A stretch of 6,759 bases of DNA from Candidatus Saccharibacteria bacterium UBA949 (GCA_002293245.1 DBCV01000001.1:10743-17501); one strand, 5' to 3'. Positions 1 through 5,972 are shown, counted from the first letter of the stretch. Notes: a model not told the origin generated them from the letters alone. Translations and numbers: made by a program.

Positions 1-13
1 TTAACTTTGTTGG

Positions 14-78
14 CAGAATAGGTTGCCATTTTGGGGTTTATTCATTCGTTACCCCTGTCCGAATGGCGGCCTATTCTG
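14..78 (+). promoter_or_regulatory. Long stem-loop just upstream of the recombinase gene
   Basis: Bases 14-30 pair with 62-78 over 17 positions: 15 Watson-Crick pairs and two adjacent U-G wobbles (23/69 and 24/68). Inside, GGGGT at 33-37 can pair with ACCCC at 51-55, leaving a 13-nt loop. The two non-complementary positions are allowed in plus-strand RNA but would be A-C mismatches in the minus-strand RNA, so the structure fits a plus-strand transcript, the sense of the recombinase. Only three T follow the stem, so it is a poor intrinsic terminator. It may be an insulator or attenuator in front of the recombinase, or a protein-binding dyad. The structure is seen directly; its role is unknown. 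Confidence 0.6.
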
Positions 79-83
79 TTTGC

Positions 84-87
84 GAGG
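84..87 (+). promoter_or_regulatory. Shine-Dalgarno site of the recombinase gene
   Basis: GAGG lies 6 nt before the ATG at 94. It decides the start: the open frame continues upstream to a TTG at 31, but that codon sits inside the stem-loop and the extra 21 residues do not resemble a serine-recombinase N-terminus. Confidence 0.6.
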
Positions 88-93
88 CGAACA

Positions 94-1674
94 ATGGTAA
101 GAGATGAAGCGATTGGAAACTGCAGGGTTTCTTCCGATGAACAACTAAAAAACAACAGTTTGTCGAGACAGGCTGCGGCTGTGATGAAGATGGCGGACAA
201 ACTCGGTGTTAAACTTGTAAAAATGTGGTCTGGCAGTACTTCGAGTAAAAAAGGCAGAAACGTGGGTCGAAAAGACTTGAATGAAATGCTTGAGTTTTGC
301 AAGAAGAATAAAAAGGTAAGGTTTGCTATATTCGACGAAGTGGATAGATTTATGCGCTCCATGACCGAAATGGGGTATTTCATAACTGAATTTCAAAAAC
401 TTGGTGTGGAAGTTAAGTTTGCTTCAAAAGACTATAGTGGCGGTGGGGGTAGTGCCATGGATACATTTATGATGTTTATGGATGCGTTTCGGGCGGAATC
501 TGAGAACGATGCCCGAAGAGATAAGTGCTTGCGTGGACACGTGAAGGCCATAGAGGAAGGGCGTTGGACTTTCCCGGCTCCTGCCGGTTATGTGAAAGGC
601 CTTAGGGACGGTGTACACGAGCCTAACCCAAGAAGGTGGGAGTATTACCGAAGCGCATTACGACATATTGCCGGAGGTTTATTGAGTCCTAAGGAAGCGT
701 TGGAGGTCTTTCATGCAAATTGCCCAGATATATCGAATGGAACACTGAAGCCACATACGTTTGATGATTGGAAGAGAATAATAGTGAATCCATACTACGC
801 GGGCATTCTTGAGTTGAATAAACAAGTTAAGGCGAGGAACGAGTGCGGTCAGCACAAGCCTATGATTTCCAAGGAAGAACACTTAAGAATTGTAGAGATT
901 GTGCGAGGAACGAAGAAAAAGCGCCCGGCGCCCCGAAAGAGCGGCAATCCTAAATACCCAATGAATGCCGTTGGTGTGTGTGATAACTGTGTTGACCGTG
1001 GTCGGGTATTTAAGTTTACGGGTAGCGACCATAACAACGGCAGAACAAAGAAAATATACGAAGACTATACGTGCAGGGGTTGCGGTCGTGTAATTAAGCG
1101 TGACAGCTTTCATGCACAGGTAGAGCAGAGGTTTGAAGTGTTAGATATGACGGAGAATGGTCGCAAAGCGTTCCAACATGCGTTGGAGATAGTCTGGAAA
1201 GCCGAGGAGTTAGGGACGCAGGAAGAGAAGAGGCGCTTGAGTGCGCGCATCAAGGATTTGGAGAAAACAAATGTGGCCCATACCAAATCGCTCTCCGACC
1301 CAGCTTTAGTTTCCGTACGTGGGCATATCGTTGATGAGATTAAGAATAACGATACGGAGCTTGAAGACTTACGCGACCAATTGGGGTCGTTGGATGAGAA
1401 TATGTTGCGAAACAAGTCGGACTTTATGCGGTTTGCGGGTAAGTTTGTGGATAATTTGAGCAAGAATTTCCTGTCGCTTTCGCTGAAGAATGTCGAAGTG
1501 TGTAAACAAATTGTGTTTCCGGCTGGTTTTTGGGTCGACGAGAATAAAAAAGTTTACACACCTAAAATTAGCCCGATTTACAGATTAAAGAAAGCCCTTG
1601 CGGGGCTTCCTAGTATTGAAAAACAGACTATGGTGGATCTTGATGGGCTCGAACCATCGACCTTACGAATGTGA
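94..1674 (+). CDS. Large serine recombinase (integrase) of a tRNA-targeting mobile element
   Basis: A 526-residue site-specific recombinase that would cut and rejoin DNA through a serine-DNA link to integrate or excise an element. The N-terminal resolvase fold carries the RVSSDEQ motif with the likely nucleophile Ser13, and a DRFMR motif at about 84-88 with the active-site arginines. A Recombinase-type domain follows (about 160-260; the segment IVNPYYAGIL is typical), then a zinc ribbon with CxxC pairs at 296/299 and 327/330, a charged coiled-coil region at about 370-440, and a C-terminal segment ending in IYRL. The final 14 residues (MVDLDGLEPSTLRM) are the antisense translation of tRNA-Val, and the TGA stop overlaps the complement of its anticodon. 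The gene therefore sits at an element boundary, with the element presumably extending left of the window. The position before Cys10 is Asn9 where the family usually has Tyr (YxRVS). No consensus promoter is visible in the 93 upstream bases. Family assignment is firm; the attachment site is inferred. Confidence 0.93.
   Translation: MVRDEAIGNCRVSSDEQLKNNSLSRQAAAVMKMADKLGVKLVKMWSGSTSSKKGRNVGRKDLNEMLEFCKKNKKVRFAIFDEVDRFMRSMTEMGYFITEFQKLGVEVKFASKDYSGGGGSAMDTFMMFMDAFRAESENDARRDKCLRGHVKAIEEGRWTFPAPAGYVKGLRDGVHEPNPRRWEYYRSALRHIAGGLLSPKEALEVFHANCPDISNGTLKPHTFDDWKRIIVNPYYAGILELNKQVKARNECGQHKPMISKEEHLRIVEIVRGTKKKRPAPRKSGNPKYPMNAVGVCDNCVDRGRVFKFTGSDHNNGRTKKIYEDYTCRGCGRVIKRDSFHAQVEQRFEVLDMTENGRKAFQHALEIVWKAEELGTQEEKRRLSARIKDLEKTNVAHTKSLSDPALVSVRGHIVDEIKNNDTELEDLRDQLGSLDENMLRNKSDFMRFAGKFVDNLSKNFLSLSLKNVEVCKQIVFPAGFWVDENKKVYTPKISPIYRLKKALAGLPSIEKQTMVDLDGLEPSTLRM
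1592..1608 (-). terminator. Rho-independent terminator for tRNA-Val (and ATPase readthrough)
   Basis: Read on the minus strand, AAGCCC and GGGCTT form a 6-bp stem around a short CGCAA loop, followed by TCTTT (1587-1591). It lies 22 bases past the encoded CCA of tRNA-Val. No terminator separates the ATPase from the tRNA, so it may end both transcripts. It is embedded in the last codons of the oppositely directed recombinase gene. No T-run exists on the plus side, so it should act only on minus-strand transcription. Confidence 0.7.
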
Positions 1675-1707
1675 ATCGTACGCTCTAGCCAACTGAGCTA
1701 AAGATCC
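1631..1707 (-). tRNA. tRNA-Val(CAC) with encoded CCA
   Basis: A complete cloverleaf. The 7-bp acceptor is GGATCTT/AAGATCC and the D stem is GCTC/GAGC. The anticodon stem TACGA/TCGTA has loop TTCACAT, which gives anticodon CAC (reads GUG, valine). The T arm is GATGG-TTCGAGC-CCATC. Discriminator A is at 1634 and CCA is encoded at 1633-1631. The 3' half, from the anticodon to CCA (44 bases), is also the end of the recombinase reading frame on the other strand, as expected where an element has inserted into the tRNA 3' end and restored it. No second copy of this 3' half is seen elsewhere in the window. Confidence 0.95.
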
Positions 1708-1715
1708 ATGGTTTT

Positions 1716-1745
1716 ATTATACACACATCTGTTCGGGCTAGTCAA
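1716..1745 (-). promoter_or_regulatory. Promoter of tRNA-Val
   Basis: On the minus strand, TTGACT (1745-1740) and an exact TATAAT (1721-1716) are separated by 18 bp. The predicted transcription start is within a few bases of the mature tRNA 5' end at 1707. The -35 box begins only three bases after the ATPase stop codon, so the promoter fills the 41-base gap between the two genes. Confidence 0.8.
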
Positions 1746-1748
1746 GCA

Positions 1749-4097
1749 TCAGAGGTTTCTTTTGTGCTCGAAAAAGCGATTCCAGAGTAGGCGGAGGATG
1801 ATACAGGCGGCGAGCATGGCGAAGAATACGCCCAGGATTGGGCCGGAGAACTCGTAAATGGCTGTTACGTGAATGAGGTTTTTAAGGATAGCTGCGCCCA
1901 GGAAGAAGCCGCCAATGGTGGTGATAATCAGGAAGATGTGCAATTTGTTGAGCGGCAGGCAGGATTTGACAACATTCATGGCCGTGATGCAGCCGAGAAG
2001 ATAATACATGACGGTTGCGGTGTCGATTTGTGACCAGCCCTGGACGGGGCCGAAGAAATGCAGGAAAACTACGCAGGCAGCAATTAGGATAGCGTTGGGC
2101 AGGGAGCGGAGCAGGGAGGTTTTGAGGAAGTTGCCGACAACTGGGCGACGGTCACTCTCCAGCGCTAGCCAGAATGATGGCCAGCCTTCGATAATTTGGT
2201 CGAGCATGGTGATTTGGATGGCTACAAATGGGAAAACTGCCACGGAACCAGTGAGTGGGCTAAGGGCGCAAAGGATTACCAAGAAGAACGAGTAGATAGT
2301 TTTGATAAAGAAGATACTGCCGGCGCGGAACATGTTGTTGACAACGCGGCGGGCTTCGAAAAGAACGTCGGGGATATCGTTGAATTTTGATTCCAGCAGC
2401 ACCAGGTTGGCGATTTGTTTGGTGGCGGAGTCGCCGGTGGCCATGACGATGGAAAGGTCGGCTTCGCGCAGGGCGAGGATGTCATTGACGCCATCGCCGG
2501 TCATTGCGACGGTTCGGCCCAGCGATTTAAGATGGGTAATAATAACCTTCTTTTGTTGCGGCGTGACGCGGCCGAAAATTGCGGTCGAGGATACTTTTTT
2601 TCGCAGTTCCTCGTCGGTTAGGGTTGATGTGTCGATGAAGTTGTCGTAGTTGGCAAAGCCGGCGCTGCGAGCTATGGCGGAAACGGTTGTTGGGTTGTCG
2701 CCGGAAATTATTTTCAGATCCACGCCTTGGCTGGAGAGGTATTTGAGGGTTTTATCGGCGTCTTTGCGGATGGGGTCTTCGAGCTCAATCATGGCAATCG
2801 GTTTAACATTCTTGGGCTTACTGGAGATGGTGATGTTTTGGTCGGTGACGCCGAAAAGTAGCACCCGTGCGCCTTTAGACTGGGCATCTTCGATTTCTGC
2901 CGGCACTTTGTCTAGCAGGCGACCAGGTGCGCCAAGTACAACAGTTCCGACATCTTTGAGCCGAAGTGAACTCCATTTGCGATCAGACGAGAATGATACG
3001 AGTTTGTCGCCTTTGTGGTTGCGATTCTCTTTGAAGTATTTGCGCACGGCTTGCATGGTGCCGCTATTGTCGGTGTCGAAGTGAAGATAACTACCGAGCA
3101 TACTGAGAAATTGTTTTTCGCTAGAGCTGCCGAGAAGCTTGAAGCCTTTAACTTTCATTTTGCCTTCGGTGATGGTGCCGGTTTTGTCGAGGCAGAGGGT
3201 GTTGACGTAGGCCATGGTTTCGATGGAGTACATGTCTTGGACCAGAACTTTTTTGCGGCCGAGCTTGATAATGGCCATGATGAGAGAGATGACAATCAGA
3301 ACGGCCATGCCCTTGGGCAGCATGCCGAGAATGGCCGAAGCGGTGGATACGACGGAGGCTTGGACGTTGTCGTGGGTGAAGACACCAGCGAATTTAATTA
3401 GAAGTGATTCAAGGAGGAGAATAACGCCAAGCGGCAAGACGATGCGACTAGTGAATTTGGTGATGGTTTTGAGGGAAGAGAGTAGTTCGGAGGTGATGGG
3501 CTTGAAGACTTTGGCTTCTATGGCGAGCTTGGTGGAGTAATTATCTTTGCCGACATGTTCGACTTCAGCGTAGCATTGGCCGCTGGTTATAACGCTGCCC
3601 GAGAGAAGATGTGAGCCGGAGCGCTTGATGATCAGGTCTGACTCGCCGGTTAGTAGGGCTTCGTTGGCTTCGACGGTGCCGTGTTTGACGATTGCATCAG
3701 ACGGAACCTGGACGCCGGTGGGTAGTTTGATGATGTCGCCCAGGACGATTTCGTCCGGAGAGATGTGGACTTCTTTGCCGTCGCGGATTACGCAGATTGG
3801 GTCTTTGTTAAGGATCATGAGTTTATCCACGATATTGCGGGCGCGGAGTTCAACAAAAATGCCGACGACGATGTTGTTGAGAATGAAGACCATAAAGAGT
3901 GCGTTGGAGTAAGACCCGACCGCGAGCAGACAGATGGCGATGAAGGTGTTGACGGCGTTGAAAAGAGTAAAAGTGTTGCCACGAATAATATCCCAAGTAG
4001 ATTTGCTGGAATCAACTTTGAAGGAATTGTCGAGTCCCTCTAGTTGGCGCGTTTTTACTTCTGCGCTGGTGAGGCCGTTGGGTATTGACTTATTCAT
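1749..4097 (-). CDS. P-type cation-transporting ATPase, CtpE-like (HAD-IC family)
   Basis: A 782-residue membrane pump driven by a phospho-aspartate cycle. Order of parts: two N-terminal membrane helices (about 42-82); the actuator domain with TGES at 150-153; two helices (about 215-238 and 252-278); the phosphorylation site DKTGT with Asp304; a nucleotide-binding domain (about 315-435, with SFSSDRKWSSL near 368-378); the hinge motifs GDNP at 466 and GDGVND at 534-539; then six C-terminal helices (about 593-772), giving ten in all. The segment LVQDMYSIETMAYVNTLCLDK and the absence of an N-terminal metal-binding domain point to the CtpE-like group (CtpE is implicated in Ca2+ uptake in mycobacteria), not a copper/heavy-metal pump. 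The TM4 signature is PKGM with Lys262 where Ca2+ pumps have PEGL, so the transported ion is uncertain. The ATG at 4097 was chosen because a perfect promoter lies directly upstream. A longer frame to 4292 would run through that promoter and adds unrelated sequence. The stop is TGA, and tRNA-Val follows 41 bases on. Confidence 0.92.
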   Translation of the reverse strand: MNKSIPNGLTSAEVKTRQLEGLDNSFKVDSSKSTWDIIRGNTFTLFNAVNTFIAICLLAVGSYSNALFMVFILNNIVVGIFVELRARNIVDKLMILNKDPICVIRDGKEVHISPDEIVLGDIIKLPTGVQVPSDAIVKHGTVEANEALLTGESDLIIKRSGSHLLSGSVITSGQCYAEVEHVGKDNYSTKLAIEAKVFKPITSELLSSLKTITKFTSRIVLPLGVILLLESLLIKFAGVFTHDNVQASVVSTASAILGMLPKGMAVLIVISLIMAIIKLGRKKVLVQDMYSIETMAYVNTLCLDKTGTITEGKMKVKGFKLLGSSSEKQFLSMLGSYLHFDTDNSGTMQAVRKYFKENRNHKGDKLVSFSSDRKWSSLRLKDVGTVVLGAPGRLLDKVPAEIEDAQSKGARVLLFGVTDQNITISSKPKNVKPIAMIELEDPIRKDADKTLKYLSSQGVDLKIISGDNPTTVSAIARSAGFANYDNFIDTSTLTDEELRKKVSSTAIFGRVTPQQKKVIITHLKSLGRTVAMTGDGVNDILALREADLSIVMATGDSATKQIANLVLLESKFNDIPDVLFEARRVVNNMFRAGSIFFIKTIYSFFLVILCALSPLTGSVAVFPFVAIQITMLDQIIEGWPSFWLALESDRRPVVGNFLKTSLLRSLPNAILIAACVVFLHFFGPVQGWSQIDTATVMYYLLGCITAMNVVKSCLPLNKLHIFLIITTIGGFFLGAAILKNLIHVTAIYEFSGPILGVFFAMLAACIILRLLWNRFFEHKRNL

Positions 4098-4106
4098 ATT
4101 TAGCTT

Positions 4107-4135
4107 ATTATATCTTATGATGGAATGGGATTCAA
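4107..4135 (-). promoter_or_regulatory. Promoter of the P-type ATPase gene, apparently leaderless
   Basis: On the minus strand, TTGAAT (4135-4130) and an exact TATAAT (4112-4107) are separated by the ideal 17 bp. Only 9 bases separate the -10 box from the ATG at 4097, so transcription should start about 2-4 bases before the start codon. There is no Shine-Dalgarno site and no room for one, which indicates a leaderless mRNA. Confidence 0.82.
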
Positions 4136-4221
4136 GGGTGAGGGTTTTGGTTGTCCTAGAAGAGGCGAACTGAACAAAATCATTAACATTTTGTAGCCAA
4201 TTACTATTTTCTAAGTATAGA

Positions 4222-4262
4222 AGACCCCAAGATATTGAACAATATCGAGCGGGTCTCTTTTT
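4222..4262 (+). terminator. Terminator-like hairpin pointing in the plus direction
   Basis: AGACCC (4222-4227) pairs with GGGTCT (4251-4256). Inside it, GATATT (4231-4236) pairs perfectly with AATATC (4241-4246) around a GAAC tetraloop. The stem is followed by C and five T (4258-4262), the form of an intrinsic terminator on the plus strand. No plus-strand gene precedes it, and on the minus strand the bases after the stem are not T-rich. It could end a small plus-strand RNA starting near the ATPase promoter, or block antisense transcription. The structure is clear; its function is open. Confidence 0.5.
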
Positions 4263-4309
4263 GTGCGTGGGCTGAGAGTTGCCCATATACACATGGCATG
4301 CTGACGCAC
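4263..4309. other. Branched stem-loop in the spacer downstream of the HEPN gene
   Basis: GTGCGT (4263-4268) pairs with ACGCAC (4304-4309). Directly inside, GGGC (4269-4272) pairs with GCCC (4281-4284), and the palindrome GCATGC lies in the remaining loop. It abuts the T-run of the neighbouring hairpin. On the minus strand it starts 24 bases after the HEPN stop codon, so it may be a 3' structure of that transcript. It lacks a following T-run in either direction. Confidence 0.35.
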
Positions 4310-4332
4310 TCCCGCGTAGCTTGAAGAAGAGA

Positions 4333-4833
4333 TTATGTCGTAAAAGATTTCAGATGCTTCTCTAGTTTGAGAAAATGTGCTTCAAAAGCTTTTGCTCTTG
4401 ATAACACGTCAGACGGAGATTCGTATGTTGTTAATGCAGAAATATAAGTGTGCGCCGCGTCATCGCGTTCTTTTTTTAAGGTATTCATCGACTGATAAAG
4501 ATTGTCTTTTATACCATCTCCTTCCAAGCCAGACTCGATATAATCTAGGCCAATAACCCCAACAGCAAGAATCATAATATCTCTTAAGTTTTTGCTGCTA
4601 AACCCGTAGATTTTTTCAAGCTTATTCGTAAAACAGCTCTTAGTTTCACGGGGGAGTGCTTTTTCAGTAATGTAGCTCTGGAAGATAGAATCAATAGCCT
4701 TTTCTATCCAACCGCAAAGCTCAATGAGACCGAGCTTTGAGACATATACTTTCATTTTATTGTCAGTAGAATCTAAGTTATATATCCTATCTAACTCGCG
4801 GAGGGTGTCCATCAACTCCGCTGATGGAATCAT
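4333..4833 (-). CDS. Small HEPN-motif protein, candidate ribonuclease partner of the DUF262 protein
   Basis: A 166-residue, mostly helical protein. Near the C-terminus, KKERDDAAHTY contains Arg123-Asp-x-x-x-His128, matching the R(N/D)xxxH motif of HEPN domains, whose Arg and His form a metal-independent RNase site. An earlier helix (about 34-58, LIELCGWIEKAIDSIF) fits the usual first long HEPN helix with an acidic residue. The resemblance is to the HEPN families found beside DUF262 and ParB-like nuclease genes (MAE_28990 or RiboL-PSP type), but this was judged by eye and the exact family is not established. The ATG at 4833 overlaps the DUF262 stop as ATGA, so translation is probably coupled and the two products are likely made together. 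A longer frame back to 5085 only overlaps the DUF262 gene in another frame. No membrane segments or signal peptide are visible, so it should be cytoplasmic. It could also be a catalytically inactive structural HEPN partner. Confidence 0.62.
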   Translation of the reverse strand: MIPSAELMDTLRELDRIYNLDSTDNKMKVYVSKLGLIELCGWIEKAIDSIFQSYITEKALPRETKSCFTNKLEKIYGFSSKNLRDIMILAVGVIGLDYIESGLEGDGIKDNLYQSMNTLKKERDDAAHTYISALTTYESPSDVLSRAKAFEAHFLKLEKHLKSFTT

Positions 4834-5885
4834 CTCGAGAAGACCTCGGTAGCAACTTTGATACGCTCCTCCACCTTCTTTTTTGACGTTAACCCGTCCG
4901 ACAGTTGGGCTACACTGTATGCGGCATTGTTCGCAAAATCCATATACAGATCCTGAATTGACGCGTCGGTTTTTACCATAATCGATGAGTTGTTTCTCAT
5001 TACCCCAAGCAAAAGGGCTTCTTTGACGGTACGGCTTAACGGACGAATATCGAGTGCCCATTTTTCGATGATAGCGTGTAGGCATGTCGTTGCCAACTCT
5101 AGCACTTGGCTCTTATCCTCGTTACGATTCTTGCTCATGTATGCATTTAGGAATCTACCCATCTTCCCATCATACGAGCTGGCTTTCTCGAAGAATGCAA
5201 CTACACGAAGCAAGTATTCCTCGTTTGATGAGCGCGTGTTTTTTCCAAAGAACTTGCTGACAAGACTTCGCTTTGCGAACTTCTTTATTGAGTCGTTTAG
5301 TCTGCCTGAGTATATACAGTTTCGTATCTCTTGGTTTGTAAGCGGTAGCGACCCGGTATTGAGTCGGTGGAAAATCATATTAATATATTCAGCATTATCG
5401 GGCTTGCCGAGATCGCAGTGAATGACGGTCACCGGAATCATCACATTCTGAACGGTGGGCCACACCTCTGGGTGATTATCTTTTATGAATCGGTTGGTCT
5501 TTCCGGATATTCTAGCGTCCACGTCGCTGAGAGCAGACATAGTCCACTCCTCGTCATATTCAAAGAACCTGTTCAGCGTACTAATCCGTTGTAGTCCATC
5601 GATAACTAATCTGGTCTTACTAGACGAGTCTAAACAAAAACACATACTTGGGATAGGCAGCTGCTTTAGGAGGCTGTCTATAAATCTTGTCTGTTTGTAT
5701 AATGGCCAAACAAACCCTCGCTGAAAGCCTGGCGAAATATCAAGTTGCTTTTCTTTGCATAATCGAAATAAGTCCGCACAGGATCTTTGCTCAGTGAACG
5801 CCACCATACCTTCTGGCGTACTAAGGTTTTCCTCAACTTCTGTAAGTGAGCTGTCTTCAAGTTTTTTTATTTGAGTATCGTTCAT
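4830..5885 (-). CDS. DUF262 (GmrS N-terminal-like) protein, probable defence component
   Basis: A 351-residue cytoplasmic protein with the DUF262/GmrSD N-terminal domain, which belongs to the ParB/sulfiredoxin-like fold. Visible motifs are QRGFVW at 55-60, the nucleotide-binding-type DGLQR at 96-100 within VIDGLQRISTL, and the late family signature FHRLNTGSLPLTNQEIRNC at 172-190. In known systems (GmrSD, SspE, BrxU) this domain is a nucleotide-driven sensor or nickase-type module acting on modified or foreign DNA. Here the 160 residues after it are helical and show no HNH/DUF1524 nuclease motif, so the effector is probably the HEPN protein encoded directly downstream with an ATGA overlap. The start at 5885 is supported by AGGAG 7 bases upstream and a promoter just beyond. 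The open frame up to 5978 crosses that promoter and is rejected. Composition is more A+T-rich than the ATPase and prfA, consistent with acquisition. The domain call is firm; the defence role is inferred. Confidence 0.88.
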   Translation of the reverse strand: MNDTQIKKLEDSSLTEVEENLSTPEGMVAFTEQRSCADLFRLCKEKQLDISPGFQRGFVWPLYKQTRFIDSLLKQLPIPSMCFCLDSSSKTRLVIDGLQRISTLNRFFEYDEEWTMSALSDVDARISGKTNRFIKDNHPEVWPTVQNVMIPVTVIHCDLGKPDNAEYINMIFHRLNTGSLPLTNQEIRNCIYSGRLNDSIKKFAKRSLVSKFFGKNTRSSNEEYLLRVVAFFEKASSYDGKMGRFLNAYMSKNRNEDKSQVLELATTCLHAIIEKWALDIRPLSRTVKEALLLGVMRNNSSIMVKTDASIQDLYMDFANNAAYSVAQLSDGLTSKKKVEERIKVATEVFSR

Positions 5886-5892
5886 AGTTGTT

Positions 5893-5912
5893 CTCCTGCG
5901 CCTATTATACCA
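5893..5912 (-). promoter_or_regulatory. Extended -10 promoter and Shine-Dalgarno site of the DUF262-HEPN cassette
   Basis: On the minus strand, TGGTATAAT (5912-5904) is an extended -10 box (TGnTATAAT), and no good -35 hexamer lies 16-18 bp upstream. AGGAG (5897-5893) follows, 7 bases before the ATG at 5885. The predicted transcript starts near 5897, giving a leader of only about 12 bases that begins at or next to the Shine-Dalgarno site. Confidence 0.7.
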
Positions 5913-5960
5913 CAGATGCTGCGCTATAGATTTTGCCTTGCTGGGACAGGTATCGTGACT

Positions 5961-5972
5961 GGTACTTGTACC
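5961..5972. repeat. Perfect 12-bp palindrome upstream of the DUF262 promoter
   Basis: GGTAC-TT-GTACC is a perfect dyad about 52 bp upstream of the DUF262 -10 box. Its position would suit an activator or repressor site, but it is short and no repeated copy was found in the window. Confidence 0.25.

Noticed and set aside
14..78. The upstream dyad as the intact attachment site of the integrase
   Set aside because: An integrated element should carry hybrid sites, one of which appears to be at the tRNA-Val end; the U-G pattern fits an RNA structure better. Kept only as a weak alternative.
31..93. N-terminal extension of the recombinase from TTG at 31
   Set aside because: The codon is inside the strong stem-loop, the 21 residues are unlike the family N-terminus, and ATG 94 has a good GAGG site 6 bases upstream.
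2008..4173. Several plus-strand open frames of 60-144 residues opposite the ATPase gene
   Set aside because: They are antisense shadows of the G-rich ATPase codons with no start signals and no recognisable domains.
4098..4292. N-terminal extension of the ATPase by 65 residues
   Set aside because: It runs through the -35/-10 promoter and the 4222-4262 hairpin and shows no recognisable domain; the family normally begins near the ATG at 4097.
4263..4309. TPP riboswitch suggested by the bases CTGAGA
   Set aside because: Only this short match is present; the other conserved TPP segments are missing and no suitable gene follows.
4834..5085. Longer version of the HEPN-motif protein starting at 5085
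   Set aside because: This part lies wholly inside the DUF262 gene in another frame and its sequence looks random; the ATGA overlap gives a natural start at 4833.
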